A stretch of DNA of 33,306 bases from an uncultured Bacilli bacterium (GTDB lineage: Bacteria; Bacillota_I; Bacilli_A; RFN20; CAG-826), in assembly GCA_944368945.1 (NCBI GenBank), contig CALVXH010000011.1:1-33306 (forward strand), given 5' to 3'. Under the pieces are notes generated by a model that searched no databases, had not been told where the DNA came from, and saw only the letters and a program-made list of their open reading frames with translations. Shown here piece by piece: positions 25,435 through 33,306 of this stretch (position 1 is the stretch's first letter; each line of letters starts with the position of its first letter). The position numbers and the translations under genes are program-made.

Positions 25435-25977
25435 ATGAAAAAAGTAACAATAATTAAGTCTTCATTTAGAAATAATAGTAATTCAAATTTACTTGCAGAT
25501 AAGTTTATCGATGGATTAAAAGAAAATAATAATGTAATTAAAGTTGTTGAATTAAAATCACTCAATTTAAAATTTTGCAATGGATGTTTAGCATGTAGTA
25601 AATTAAAAAAATGTGTAATAAACGATGACATGAATTCCTTATATGATGAAATTAGCAATAGTGATGTTTTAGTATTTGCTTCCCCAATTTATTATTATGA
25701 TGTTTCTGGTCAACTTAAGACATTCTTAGATAGATTGAATCCATTATTTTTTAGAGAAAATAAATTTAAAGAAGTGTATTTAATTTTAACTTCTGCTGAA
25801 GAAGATAATTCTACAATGGATGTTGCAATTAGTAGTGTAAATGGTTGGATTAGTTGCTTTGAAAATTTAAAGTTAGTAGACGTTATTAAAGGGCTAGGAG
25901 TAAATGAGGAAAAAGAAATTCTTAGCCATCAAGATTTACTTGATGAATCTTATAATTTAGGAAAATCAATTAGATGA
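25435..25977 (+). CDS. Flavodoxin-fold NAD(P)H oxidoreductase with iron-sulfur-flavoprotein-like Cys motif
   Basis: 180 residues. The FMN-binding N-terminus reads TIIKSSFRNNSNSNLLAD, and ASPIYYYDVSGQLKTFLDR is the second flavin-binding signature. C48-x2-C51-x2-C54-x5-C60 followed by DDM matches the compact cysteine motif of iron-sulfur flavoproteins, though many relatives with similar Cys bind no cluster. It would reduce quinones, disulfides or other small electrophiles in the cytosol. Its final codon and stop overlap the next gene in ATGA (25974-25977), so translation is coupled. Confidence 0.88.
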   Translation: MKKVTIIKSSFRNNSNSNLLADKFIDGLKENNNVIKVVELKSLNLKFCNGCLACSKLKKCVINDDMNSLYDEISNSDVLVFASPIYYYDVSGQLKTFLDRLNPLFFRENKFKEVYLILTSAEEDNSTMDVAISSVNGWISCFENLKLVDVIKGLGVNEEKEILSHQDLLDESYNLGKSIR

Positions 25978-26534
25978 AACTACTTAGATTGCTTGCTTTT
26001 ACTCTTATGATTAATTTATTTTCATTATCATCTTGTGAAAATGGTAATAGCGTTGATGATTCAAATCTAAACACTAATACTGATTCTAATTTAGATGATG
26101 ACACATCTAGTGATAATGAAAATAATGAAACTGATAGTAATGAAGATGGTGATAATTTAGAGGGTGAAATAGATATGAATCAAAAAGAACTAAAATTAAC
26201 AATTGATAATAAAAGTATTGATGTTAAATGGGAAGTTAATGATTCTGTTAAGGACTTAATTAGTAAAACTGGCGAAGGAATAACTGTAAATGCAACTAGA
26301 TATGGAGGCTTTGAACAAGTTGGTTCTTTAGGAAGGACAATTGTAAGTAATGATACATATTTAACTTCAACTGTTGGTGATATTTTCTTATATTCAAGAA
26401 ATCAAATTGTAATATTTTTTGGTTCAAATTCTTGGCAATACACTAAATTAGGACATATTGAGAACATGTCAAATAATGAAATTATCGCATTATTAGATGT
26501 TCCTAGCGTTACCATAAATTTAACTGCAATGTAA
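25974..26534 (+). CDS. Cyclophilin-like fold lipoprotein
   Basis: 186 residues. Lipobox L18-S19-S20-C21, then an extremely acidic Asp/Asn/Ser/Glu linker (about 22-65) and one compact domain (about 68-186). The domain carries landmarks of the cyclophilin-like family: ATRYGGFEQVGSLGRTIV, a GDIFLYSRNQIVIFFGSNSW stretch and YTKLGHIENM. The fold resembles cyclophilin without being a proven prolyl isomerase. Overlap with the flavoprotein gene implies a joint role, perhaps substrate capture outside and reduction or hydrolysis inside; that is inference. No clear terminator follows. Confidence 0.85.
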   Translation: MKLLRLLAFTLMINLFSLSSCENGNSVDDSNLNTNTDSNLDDDTSSDNENNETDSNEDGDNLEGEIDMNQKELKLTIDNKSIDVKWEVNDSVKDLISKTGEGITVNATRYGGFEQVGSLGRTIVSNDTYLTSTVGDIFLYSRNQIVIFFGSNSWQYTKLGHIENMSNNEIIALLDVPSVTINLTAM

Positions 26535-26536
26535 AA

Positions 26537-26607
26537 TTTTAAATAAAGTTAACATTTTAATTAGTCTAAAAATAACTTAGATTTGCTAGTTTATTTAAAA
26601 AGTTAAC
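26537..26607 (+). repeat. Inverted and direct repeats between the cyclophilin-like and Fn3 lipoprotein genes
   Basis: TTTTAAATAAA (26537-26547) and TTTATTTAAAA (26590-26600) are an 11-bp inverted pair. AAAGTTAAC occurs directly at 26545-26553 and 26599-26607. The sequence is very AT-rich so chance is possible. It could act as a weak terminator or regulatory site. Confidence 0.35.
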
Positions 26608-26650
26608 CACTTATTTAAAATCTTTTATTTTCTGTGACATTTTTTGACAC

Positions 26651-26685
26651 TTAAAAAACAATTCTTTAATACATATAATGTATTA
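26651..26685 (+). promoter_or_regulatory. Promoter with an 8-bp palindromic operator over the -10
   Basis: TAATACAT-ATA-ATGTATTA (26667-26685) is a perfect inverted repeat. It contains TATAAT (26674-26679), with TTAAAA (26651-26656) at 17-bp spacing as a possible -35. A further TTGACA lies at 26644-26649 but is too far from this -10. A repressor bound to the palindrome would block the promoter of the large lipoprotein gene. Confidence 0.5.
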
Positions 26686-26715
26686 AACTGAAAGTTATTT
26701 TTTAGGGGGTTCAAG

Positions 26716-29700
26716 ATGAAAAAAGTGTTTAAATTTTTGCTTGCAGTATCATTACCATTCTTATTAGTTTCTTGTAATAGTGGCAGTAATGAAAATAATA
26801 GCGATAATAATTCTACTCAAAATCCTGATGAGGATACAAATACTGACGATACTACTAATAATGGTGAAAATAGTGGAAATGGAGATAATGTAGATAAAAC
26901 TATTCCTACTTATACTGGAATGAGTGTCTCCGATACAGTTGAAAAAACTGCTGTACCACAAGGGCAAATTAGAAAAGCCGCATCAACAAACTACGATTTT
27001 TATGTTCAAGCAAAATCAACTTTTTATATTGAAATTCACCTTGATAACCCTAGTCAATATGAAATTCTTTCGTTTACTTTAAATGATGTTAAATATCAAT
27101 CATATGAATTTAATAAAGGATCTAATTCTGAATTATTAATTTTAGAGGCAAAAGCTCCAGATACAGCAGGTAACAAAATATTTAACTTATCAAGTATTAA
27201 ATATGTTGATGGAGAAAGCATTAAAGATGTTGATTTAAGTAGTGCTAAAAGAAGCATTGACGTTGGCATTACATATGCTGAATTACCATCCGTTAATATA
27301 ATTAATGAAAATGTATCTTACACTTCTTATGATGCTTTATTTGATGTTGATGCTAAAGACATTCCTGATTTTAAATATGAATGTGTAATTTATGATGAAA
27401 ATAATAAGGAAGTTTCTTCTTTTTCTAGTGGTTCAACAACTTATAATTTGTCAGTTAAAGCTAATAAATTAAAGATGAATTCAACATATACTTATGAGTT
27501 TATTGGCACATTTGATTATTATGATGGAAAAGGAACTACTGAACATAGTTTTGGAGAAGGCACATTTACTACTTTAGATGGCGTTAAAATTATTAATGAA
27601 TCTGTAACATCGACTAGTTTTTCTTTTGAATATGACATTAAAGAACCATCTGTACAAATATCAAATATTTATTATGTAGATACAGTAGATTATACTCCTA
27701 CTAAATGTGATGTAAATAGTACTAATATAAGTGGATTAAAATCTAATAGAGATTATAACTTAAATGTTTCATATACATATGGTGAATTTAGTGGACATTT
27801 AGAAACTAACTTTAAGACTTTAGCAAAGCAACCTGGTAGTTACACTGTTAGTAATGTTACTCCAACTGCAAATAGTGTAAGTTTTAGTTTAAATATAGAT
27901 GATGAAGATGGTGCAACAAACATTTCTTCAATTACTTTATATGATGAAGAGACTGGTCAAAAGGTAAAAACTTTAACTAATACTACTAATCTAAGATTTA
28001 ATGATTTATATTCTAATCATAATTATAGAATAGAAGTTCTTTACTATAATAATTTAAATGATGGAAGCTCAAATCAATATTCTACTATAATCGAAACTTT
28101 CACCACATTAGCCAATACTGCTCCAAGCTATTCTTTTGTTTTAGGCAATACATCATATACAACAGCTGATATTTCATTTAATGAAAATGATCCTAGTGAT
28201 ATCGGAAATGTTGAAAGTTTTGAACTTTATAGAAATGATTCACTTGTTCCTGAACTAACAACAAAAACATTTGAAGAGATGTCAGAAAAATTAAAAAACC
28301 TTTATTCTGCATCGAAATATACTTTAAAAGCCAATTATTCTTATGATTTAAATGAAGGTGAAGGAGAAGTTGATAAATCTATTTTTATTGAATTTTATAC
28401 TTCTAAATATGATGCACCTACATTTAATATTAATGTTGAAAACATAGGATTTGATGATGTTTCATTTAGTATTAATCAAAGCGGATATGAAGATTTAATT
28501 TCGAAAACTTTAAAGGTAGTTAATAAAGAAACAGAAGAAGTTTTATATACCACTAATGAATTTGCTCTTAATAATAGTATTTTTGTTAATGGTTTAAATT
28601 CAAATTCAACTTATGAAATTATAATTGAGTATTCTTATGATTTAAATGATAGTAATGGAGTTATAAATCAAACTATAAGTAGTGAATTTACTACATCTAA
28701 ATATGATGCACCAAGTGTTGATTTAAACAATATGTCTATTGGCTTTAAATCGTTAAAATTTGATGTTCTTTTTGAAAATGCCCCAACAGTATTAAGCGCA
28801 TACTTGGAATTAATTGATAATGATACACAAGATGTTATAGCTAAATACGAAAATATAGAAGATGGACAACATTTTTTCATTGATTCTTTGAGTTCAAATC
28901 ATGAATATAAAGTAAAAGTAACATATGAATACAATCTAAATGATGGTAATGGAATTCAAGAAGGTGTTTATGAGAATGATTACTCGACCAAAGAATTATT
29001 AGATTATGATATTGACTTAATGATAACTGATGTTTCTGACACTTGGATTAATTTTAGGGTTGAATTAACGAACGAACAAAGTGTAATTACTCTTAATTAT
29101 GCAGAAATTCGTGATTATAAGACAAATGTTTTAGTTAATAGATGGGATATAAATTATAATTCAATTTATGATTATGGAGGAGGTGCAGTTGATTTATTAA
29201 GCAACCATAAGTACAAGCTTATTCTTTACTATTCTTTATTCTCAGCGGAAGGAATTAATGAACAACATAGTATTGAAGATGCTTTTACAACGAAAAGAAA
29301 TTATGAACCACAAATTTCACTATATTCCTGGTGCACCGGAGATAACTTTGTAACATTTTATTTCGGAGGTGGCACTGGATATCCAATTAAGTTTAATAGC
29401 GTTAGTTTGTATGATGAGAATGGAACTTTAATTGATACAAAATATAATTTTGGTAACAATTCTTATGCAACATTTAGAGATTTATTGCAAAATAAGACTT
29501 ATTATGCACAAGCTGAATATCAGTATGATTTACTTGATGGAAATGGTTTTTCAAGTCCACAAGTAACTGAAAAATCATATTTCACTACTAATTCGGGCCA
29601 TTCGTATCAAGCATGTGTTGAAAGTATTGGCAAAGATTTTGCCAATATTAAACTATATAATACTAACGAAATTGATAGTGTTATGACTCTAACCAGGGCT

Positions 29701-30660
29701 TATATGTATAAAAAAGATGATCCTGATAACATTATTAAAGAATTTACATTTAATACAGAGGAAGATCAAGTACTTGAATTTACTGATTTACAATCTTACA
29801 CAGAATATACTGTTGAGTATTATTACAATTATAGATATAAATACGGGCCTGAAGTTGGAGATTTGGATAATTTAAAGCAAACTTTTACATTCATAACAAT
29901 TCAAGAAGAAAGACCAGAAATGTTTTTTAATTATGAGGTTACTGATCATTCAATTAGCTATAGCATAGATTTAATAAAAGGAAACGCAAAAGGCGATTTT
30001 GAATCTGTTGAACTTTTAAATGAAAATTATGAAACAATAACTACGACATATGGTGGTGTACAAAGTGGCGAATATCTCGGCTTATCATCTAAAACAAAGT
30101 ATCATTTAAGGGCTAATTATCGTTATACTTTAAATGATGGAAAAGGTGAATACCTTTATAGTGTAACTGAAAATGGATATGCAACACTTAATGGCAAACC
30201 TGTCTTCAATGAATATTATTATAGAAGGTTAGGTGCTACTGATGTAATTATTAGTGACAATAAACTTTATGCTATATTTAGTGGTAGAGGCTATAGTTGG
30301 GATGATTGCGTTAAAATGTGTGAGGAGATGGGTGGACATCTTATAACAACTAATGATGATAATGAAGAAGCTATTCTCGATGAACTTTTAGACTCAACTA
30401 ATAATTTGAATTCTTGGATTGGCGGATATTATGAAGATGATTCATGGCATTGGATTAGTGGAGAAGAATTTGTATTTGATCAAGATAATTTCTATTATCC
30501 ATCAACGGTTGATCCAAATAATGGTGATGTTTTAAAGAGTTGGTTTGATGTAGCTAGATATTGGTATACATCACCTACAATTGGCAGTGATGATCTAGTT
30601 GCTTATGTACTTGAATTAGATATTGGTGGCGCATCTAATACTTGGATTGAAACATTATAA
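26716..30660 (+). CDS. Giant lipoprotein: about ten Fn3-like repeats and a C-terminal C-type-lectin-like domain
   Basis: 1314 residues; AGGGGG six bases before ATG is the ribosome binding site. Lipobox L17-V18-S19-C20, then an Asn/Asp/Thr/Ser/Gly low-complexity spacer (about 21-62) and an unknown beta-rich domain (about 65-187). Ten Fn3-like repeats follow; their closing F-T-T-type strands fall near residues 282, 364, 460, 559, 656, 754, 855, 954, 1056 and 1153, a period of about 82-102. Most repeats carry L-x-S-N-x-x-Y and Y-x-L-N-D-G-x-G. Residues about 1160-1314 are a C-type-lectin-like domain (YSWDDCVKMCEEMGGHLIT, SWIGGYYEDDSWHWISGEEF). The usual final Cys is not seen, so the fold may end early. 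It looks like a long stalk carrying a ligand-binding tip, probably an adhesin. Confidence 0.88.
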   Translation: MKKVFKFLLAVSLPFLLVSCNSGSNENNSDNNSTQNPDEDTNTDDTTNNGENSGNGDNVDKTIPTYTGMSVSDTVEKTAVPQGQIRKAASTNYDFYVQAKSTFYIEIHLDNPSQYEILSFTLNDVKYQSYEFNKGSNSELLILEAKAPDTAGNKIFNLSSIKYVDGESIKDVDLSSAKRSIDVGITYAELPSVNIINENVSYTSYDALFDVDAKDIPDFKYECVIYDENNKEVSSFSSGSTTYNLSVKANKLKMNSTYTYEFIGTFDYYDGKGTTEHSFGEGTFTTLDGVKIINESVTSTSFSFEYDIKEPSVQISNIYYVDTVDYTPTKCDVNSTNISGLKSNRDYNLNVSYTYGEFSGHLETNFKTLAKQPGSYTVSNVTPTANSVSFSLNIDDEDGATNISSITLYDEETGQKVKTLTNTTNLRFNDLYSNHNYRIEVLYYNNLNDGSSNQYSTIIETFTTLANTAPSYSFVLGNTSYTTADISFNENDPSDIGNVESFELYRNDSLVPELTTKTFEEMSEKLKNLYSASKYTLKANYSYDLNEGEGEVDKSIFIEFYTSKYDAPTFNINVENIGFDDVSFSINQSGYEDLISKTLKVVNKETEEVLYTTNEFALNNSIFVNGLNSNSTYEIIIEYSYDLNDSNGVINQTISSEFTTSKYDAPSVDLNNMSIGFKSLKFDVLFENAPTVLSAYLELIDNDTQDVIAKYENIEDGQHFFIDSLSSNHEYKVKVTYEYNLNDGNGIQEGVYENDYSTKELLDYDIDLMITDVSDTWINFRVELTNEQSVITLNYAEIRDYKTNVLVNRWDINYNSIYDYGGGAVDLLSNHKYKLILYYSLFSAEGINEQHSIEDAFTTKRNYEPQISLYSWCTGDNFVTFYFGGGTGYPIKFNSVSLYDENGTLIDTKYNFGNNSYATFRDLLQNKTYYAQAEYQYDLLDGNGFSSPQVTEKSYFTTNSGHSYQACVESIGKDFANIKLYNTNEIDSVMTLTRAYMYKKDDPDNIIKEFTFNTEEDQVLEFTDLQSYTEYTVEYYYNYRYKYGPEVGDLDNLKQTFTFITIQEERPEMFFNYEVTDHSISYSIDLIKGNAKGDFESVELLNENYETITTTYGGVQSGEYLGLSSKTKYHLRANYRYTLNDGKGEYLYSVTENGYATLNGKPVFNEYYYRRLGATDVIISDNKLYAIFSGRGYSWDDCVKMCEEMGGHLITTNDDNEEAILDELLDSTNNLNSWIGGYYEDDSWHWISGEEFVFDQDNFYYPSTVDPNNGDVLKSWFDVARYWYTSPTIGSDDLVAYVLELDIGGASNTWIETL

Positions 30661-30669
30661 AATATATGC

Positions 30670-30700
30670 AAAAAAGGAGCGATAAAATCGTTCCTTTTTT
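30670..30700. terminator. Bidirectional terminator
   Basis: AAAAAAGGAGCGAT (30670-30683) pairs with ATCGTTCCTTTTTT (30687-30700) with one G-U pair and a 3-nt loop. It lies between the convergent lipoprotein and bile-salt-hydrolase-like genes. Confidence 0.9.
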
Positions 30701-30723
30701 AATGAGAATTAAAATTGATATTT

Positions 30724-31701
30724 TTAAAATTCTTTTATAGATAATGTATTATTGATAGGGAAAACTAATAAATCTTTACCAACTTTTCTTTCTTCAGTAA
30801 GTGTAACTCTATTAATAGTATTAGAAAAATAAGTACGATATTGGTAGTAACCTTTTGTTAAATTCATAATTGCAGAATAAATAGTTGTATCAAATTTTCC
30901 TTCTTTAGTAGTAATTGCTCCATTAATCATTTTAACTGCATCTAAGACATTAAATAAATCAATGGTCATAATATCTTCATTGTCTTCTTTTGGAAGATGT
31001 TCTTTTAAAAAGGCAGCTTTTATAAATCTAGAAGGTGAAGAGTAATCTCCATTAATACCAAACATACCACTTCCTAAGGAGAATGGAGTTAATTTAAAGT
31101 TAGATGAAAATCTATTTTCTGGATAAGCATTAGTTAAATTTAAATATTGTCTAATATTTTCTTTATGAAATGGGAATGGAGGATTATTAGTTAATACATT
31201 AAATGGATTATCATAAACCTTTACATAGTTTTCATTAGTTTCAACAACAATACTTTGAGTGCCATCAGAAATTATCCAATGAAGTGGTGCTAAATCTAAG
31301 TTATCCATAAATTTAATATTTATTATATCTATATCTAATAGTAACTTCTTAGCTTCATCAACAGTTTTAGCTAATCCTAAAATATAAGGAATAAATTCAT
31401 ATGGAGTAATTAAATTTGATTTAGTTGCTTCGGTTATATCCTTGTATTTAGCTTGATTAGGAAAATTTAATCCAGCCATCGCTAAGCCATATTCATTAAA
31501 AGCATCAGCATATAATGGATAATTATTAATAACTGTAGCCATTCCTATAATTGCATAATGAGTCTTTAATGGATCATGCTTTTTAAATGTTAGATTATAG
31601 TTTCTAGGTGTAATAACGACTTCTTCATTAAAGTGATATTCGATATCCATATTTCTAGCAAAATAGGAATCATTATTTTTGTATGTAAATACTGTGCACA
31701 T
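30724..31701 (-). CDS. Choloylglycine hydrolase, bile-salt-hydrolase-like
   Basis: 325 residues, the family's usual length. Met removal exposes C2, the Ntn nucleophile (M-C-T). R16 and D19 in ARNMD, N79 in GLNF, N172 in VLTNN and R225 in PSRF correspond to active-site residues C2, R18, D21, N82, N175 and R228 of bifidobacterial bile salt hydrolase. Asn at the N82 position favours bile salt hydrolase over penicillin V acylase, which usually has Tyr there. It is cytosolic and would deconjugate glycine- or taurine-conjugated bile acids; other N-acyl amides are possible. Start follows AGAGGC, with an extended -10 promoter. Divergent from a MATE exporter, 81 bases between starts. A gut habitat is implied. 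Confidence 0.9.
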   Translation of the reverse strand: MCTVFTYKNNDSYFARNMDIEYHFNEEVVITPRNYNLTFKKHDPLKTHYAIIGMATVINNYPLYADAFNEYGLAMAGLNFPNQAKYKDITEATKSNLITPYEFIPYILGLAKTVDEAKKLLLDIDIINIKFMDNLDLAPLHWIISDGTQSIVVETNENYVKVYDNPFNVLTNNPPFPFHKENIRQYLNLTNAYPENRFSSNFKLTPFSLGSGMFGINGDYSSPSRFIKAAFLKEHLPKEDNEDIMTIDLFNVLDAVKMINGAITTKEGKFDTTIYSAIMNLTKGYYQYRTYFSNTINRVTLTEERKVGKDLLVFPINNTLSIKEF

Positions 31702-31719
31702 ATTATTTGCCTCTTATTG

Positions 31720-31728
31720 ATTATAGCA
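31720..31728 (-). promoter_or_regulatory. Extended -10 promoter of the bile-salt-hydrolase-like gene
   Basis: Minus strand TGC-TATAAT (hexamer at 31720-31725) is an extended -10. Transcription would start near 31713, giving a leader of about 12 bases that contains the AGAGG ribosome binding site. Confidence 0.6.
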
Positions 31729-31766
31729 TAAATATAATGATATTTATGACTATCTAAATGTAAGTA

Positions 31767-31775
31767 TGATATAAT
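31767..31775 (+). promoter_or_regulatory. Extended -10 promoter of the MATE gene, probably leaderless
   Basis: TGA-TATAAT (hexamer 31770-31775) is an extended -10. The expected start, about seven bases on, is at 31782-31783, where the GTG start codon lies. Confidence 0.55.
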
Positions 31776-31782
31776 TCGCTTC

Positions 31783-33195
31783 GTGAAAGAAATAACTAAC
31801 GAATTTAAAAGTGGAAATATACTTCCTTTAGTCTTTAAATTAACTATTCCAGCAGTCATTGCCCAGTTAATTACTTTTTTATATAACGTAGTTGATAGAA
31901 TGTATGTTTCTAATATTGAAGCAATTAAAACAGAAGCTTTAGCTGCTTTAGGAATTGTTTTACCAATTACTATTATTATTCAAGCTTTTGCTAATTTAAT
32001 TGGCTTAGGTGGAAGTCCAAAAGCTTCTATGAAATTAGGAGAAGGGAACAATAAAGAAGCAAATAAATATTTTAATAATTCGTTTATGATGTTAGTTATT
32101 TTAGGAATTATTTTAACTATCATTTTAATAAGTTTCCCTAAAGAAATTGTTACTTTATTTGGGTGTCCAACTAATGCTATTAAATATGCCACAGATTATT
32201 TAAGAATATACGCAATAGGGACAATATTTATAATGCTTGTTCAAGGTTTAAATCCTTTTATTAGTGCCCAGGGACATGCTTTTATAGCGATGTTAACAAC
32301 TTTACTTGGGGCAATTATTAATATTATTTTGGACCCAATATTTATCTTTAGTTTAAATATGGGAGTAAGTGGAGCAAGTTTAGCAACGATTATTTCTCAA
32401 TTTATTTCATTTATTTATGTTATAGTATTTTTTAATTTAAAAGGTTCAGTTTTTAAAATAAATATTAAGGAAATGCGACCTTATCGAGTAATAATTGGTG
32501 GAATTTTGTTTCTAGGATTGTCGCCTTTTATTATGACTTTTACTGAAAGTTTAATTCAAATTGTCTTTAATGTTTGCTTAAAAATTGCTACTGGAGGAGA
32601 AAGTAGTGAATATACAGCTGCTTTAACAATTATGTTAAGTGCTCTTCAATTAATCTCTCTTCCTTTAAATGGATTAGGATATGGAATAGCTCCCTATGTT
32701 AGTTATAATTATGGAAGTGGAGATTCTTATAGACTTAAAAAAGGTATTAAATATACTTTTATTATTGCTTTAGTTTTTTCAGTTATTTTATATTCAATAT
32801 CAATGGGCGCACCTGAAATATATGCTTATATATTTAGTGCTAATGTTGAAGTTAGAATATTAATAGAAAAATATCTGCCACTCTTTTTAATGGGGACTAT
32901 AATGTTTTCGATTCAAATGACTTTACAAAATATAAATGTTGCTTTGGGGCAAGGGAAAACTGCAATTATTTTAGCTGTCTTTAGAAAAGTAATTTTATTA
33001 ATTCCACTTTGCTTTTTATTAACATATGTAGTAGGTTTTGAAGGCACATATATGAGTGAAGGAATTGCTGATTTTATTGCTGGATTTATTACTGGTATAG
33101 TTATTTTTATTACTTTCCCTAGAGTTATTAAAAAGCGTGAAAATGAATTAAAATTAAATAAAGAAAACAATAATTTAACTAACTCAAATATTTAA
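31783..33195 (+). CDS. MATE-family multidrug/cation antiporter
   Basis: 470 residues, about 12 hydrophobic helices, typical for MATE. The N-terminus KSGNILPLVFKLTIPAVIAQ and NVVDRMYVSNI, the central NIILDPIFIF and GVSGASLATIISQ, and GYGIAPYVSYNYGSG are family landmarks. It exports cationic or amphipathic compounds using Na+ or H+. The GTG start has no Shine-Dalgarno and an in-frame TGA lies at 31747-31749, so no upstream start is available except non-standard codons; the position of the -10 suggests a leaderless mRNA. Linkage to the bile-salt-hydrolase-like gene hints at bile-acid tolerance, which is inference. Confidence 0.9.
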   Translation: MKEITNEFKSGNILPLVFKLTIPAVIAQLITFLYNVVDRMYVSNIEAIKTEALAALGIVLPITIIIQAFANLIGLGGSPKASMKLGEGNNKEANKYFNNSFMMLVILGIILTIILISFPKEIVTLFGCPTNAIKYATDYLRIYAIGTIFIMLVQGLNPFISAQGHAFIAMLTTLLGAIINIILDPIFIFSLNMGVSGASLATIISQFISFIYVIVFFNLKGSVFKINIKEMRPYRVIIGGILFLGLSPFIMTFTESLIQIVFNVCLKIATGGESSEYTAALTIMLSALQLISLPLNGLGYGIAPYVSYNYGSGDSYRLKKGIKYTFIIALVFSVILYSISMGAPEIYAYIFSANVEVRILIEKYLPLFLMGTIMFSIQMTLQNINVALGQGKTAIILAVFRKVILLIPLCFLLTYVVGFEGTYMSEGIADFIAGFITGIVIFITFPRVIKKRENELKLNKENNNLTNSNI

Positions 33196-33306
33196 AATAA
33201 ATATAACTAATAATAAAATATATTTATGGAACCTGTCTTTAGGGTTTACCCCTTGTTTTGAGGTGTTAAAATAACTATTAAACATTATAATTCAATCGAG
33301 AAAAGA
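33196..33306 (+). other. 3' flank of the MATE gene, unassigned
   Basis: 111 bases to the window edge. A patch less AT-rich than its surroundings (33225-33262) contains the small hairpin GGG-TTTA-CCC (33241-33250). A possible 11-codon ORF starts at ATG 33225. No terminator of the usual form, tRNA or gene is supported here. Confidence 0.3.

Noticed and set aside
27280-30180. About 300-bp periodicity suggestive of a DNA repeat array or CRISPR
   Set aside because: The periodicity is at protein level (Fn3-like repeats); nucleotide copies are too diverged and too long to be CRISPR.
31590-31859. 89-codon minus-strand frame over the divergent promoter region
   Set aside because: It overlaps the real bile-salt-hydrolase-like gene, both promoters and the MATE start, and shows no protein-like domain.
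1-33306. tRNA, rRNA, tmRNA, riboswitches, transposases, prophage or defence genes
   Set aside because: Looked for recognisable signatures on both strands and saw none; small RNAs without strong features cannot be excluded.

Overview
The window is about 33 kb of AT-rich DNA (roughly 70% A+T). UGA is used as a stop (for example at 1458-1460, 13190-13192 and 25975-25977) and Trp is always UGG, so the code is standard table 11 and not the Mycoplasma code. Low GC, Gram-positive-type lipoproteins with L-x-S-C lipoboxes, AgrC-type kinases, BspA-like leucine-rich repeats and a bile-salt-hydrolase-like enzyme together suggest an uncultured gut member of the Bacillota (Bacilli/Erysipelotrichia/RF39-like). 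That placement is inference. No rRNA, tRNA, CRISPR array or recognisable transposase was found.

Layout. (1) 1-580: the tail of an unknown gene, a terminator, and a small unknown gene split by a -1 frame change at an A7 run. (2) 756-3693: a LytTR response regulator and AgrC-like kinase, then a set of helically phased TTGCC repeats, a terminator, a promoter and an SGNH-hydrolase lipoprotein. (3) 3792-7233: a domain-swapped GH3 glycosidase anchored at both ends, plus a 4-TM partner. (4) 7344-10733: a frameshifted small surface protein, a Cof-type HAD phosphatase, a bPH2-domain protein and two unknown membrane proteins. (5) 10955-21126: a tight five-gene operon of exported proteins. Three paralogous lipoproteins with bacterial Ig-like domains and a tandem C-terminal domain I do not recognise surround two InlB-repeat/leucine-rich-repeat proteins; a strong terminator ends it. 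(6) 21349-23460: a membrane-anchored Ntn (AAT/choloylglycine-type) hydrolase and an orphan OmpR-type regulator with a degenerate receiver. (7) 23484-26534: a LysR regulator divergent from an alpha/beta hydrolase, a cysteine-motif flavoprotein and a cyclophilin-like lipoprotein. (8) 26716-30660: a 1314-residue lipoprotein with about ten Fn3-like repeats and a C-terminal C-type-lectin-like domain. (9) 30724-33195: a bile-salt-hydrolase-like enzyme divergent from a MATE exporter.

How it fits together: most of the coding capacity is devoted to the cell surface. Seven proteins carry a lipobox and an eighth (17360-19381) has Trp where the lipobox Cys would be. Ig-like, Fn3, LRR and lectin modules suggest adhesion or glycan capture, while GH3, SGNH and Ntn hydrolases would process host- or diet-derived glycans, esters and amides. 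The best candidates for something undescribed are the five-gene lipoprotein/LRR operon with its repeated tandem domain, and the LytTR system with phased repeats in front of the SGNH lipoprotein. All functional claims come from reading motifs; no database search was run.
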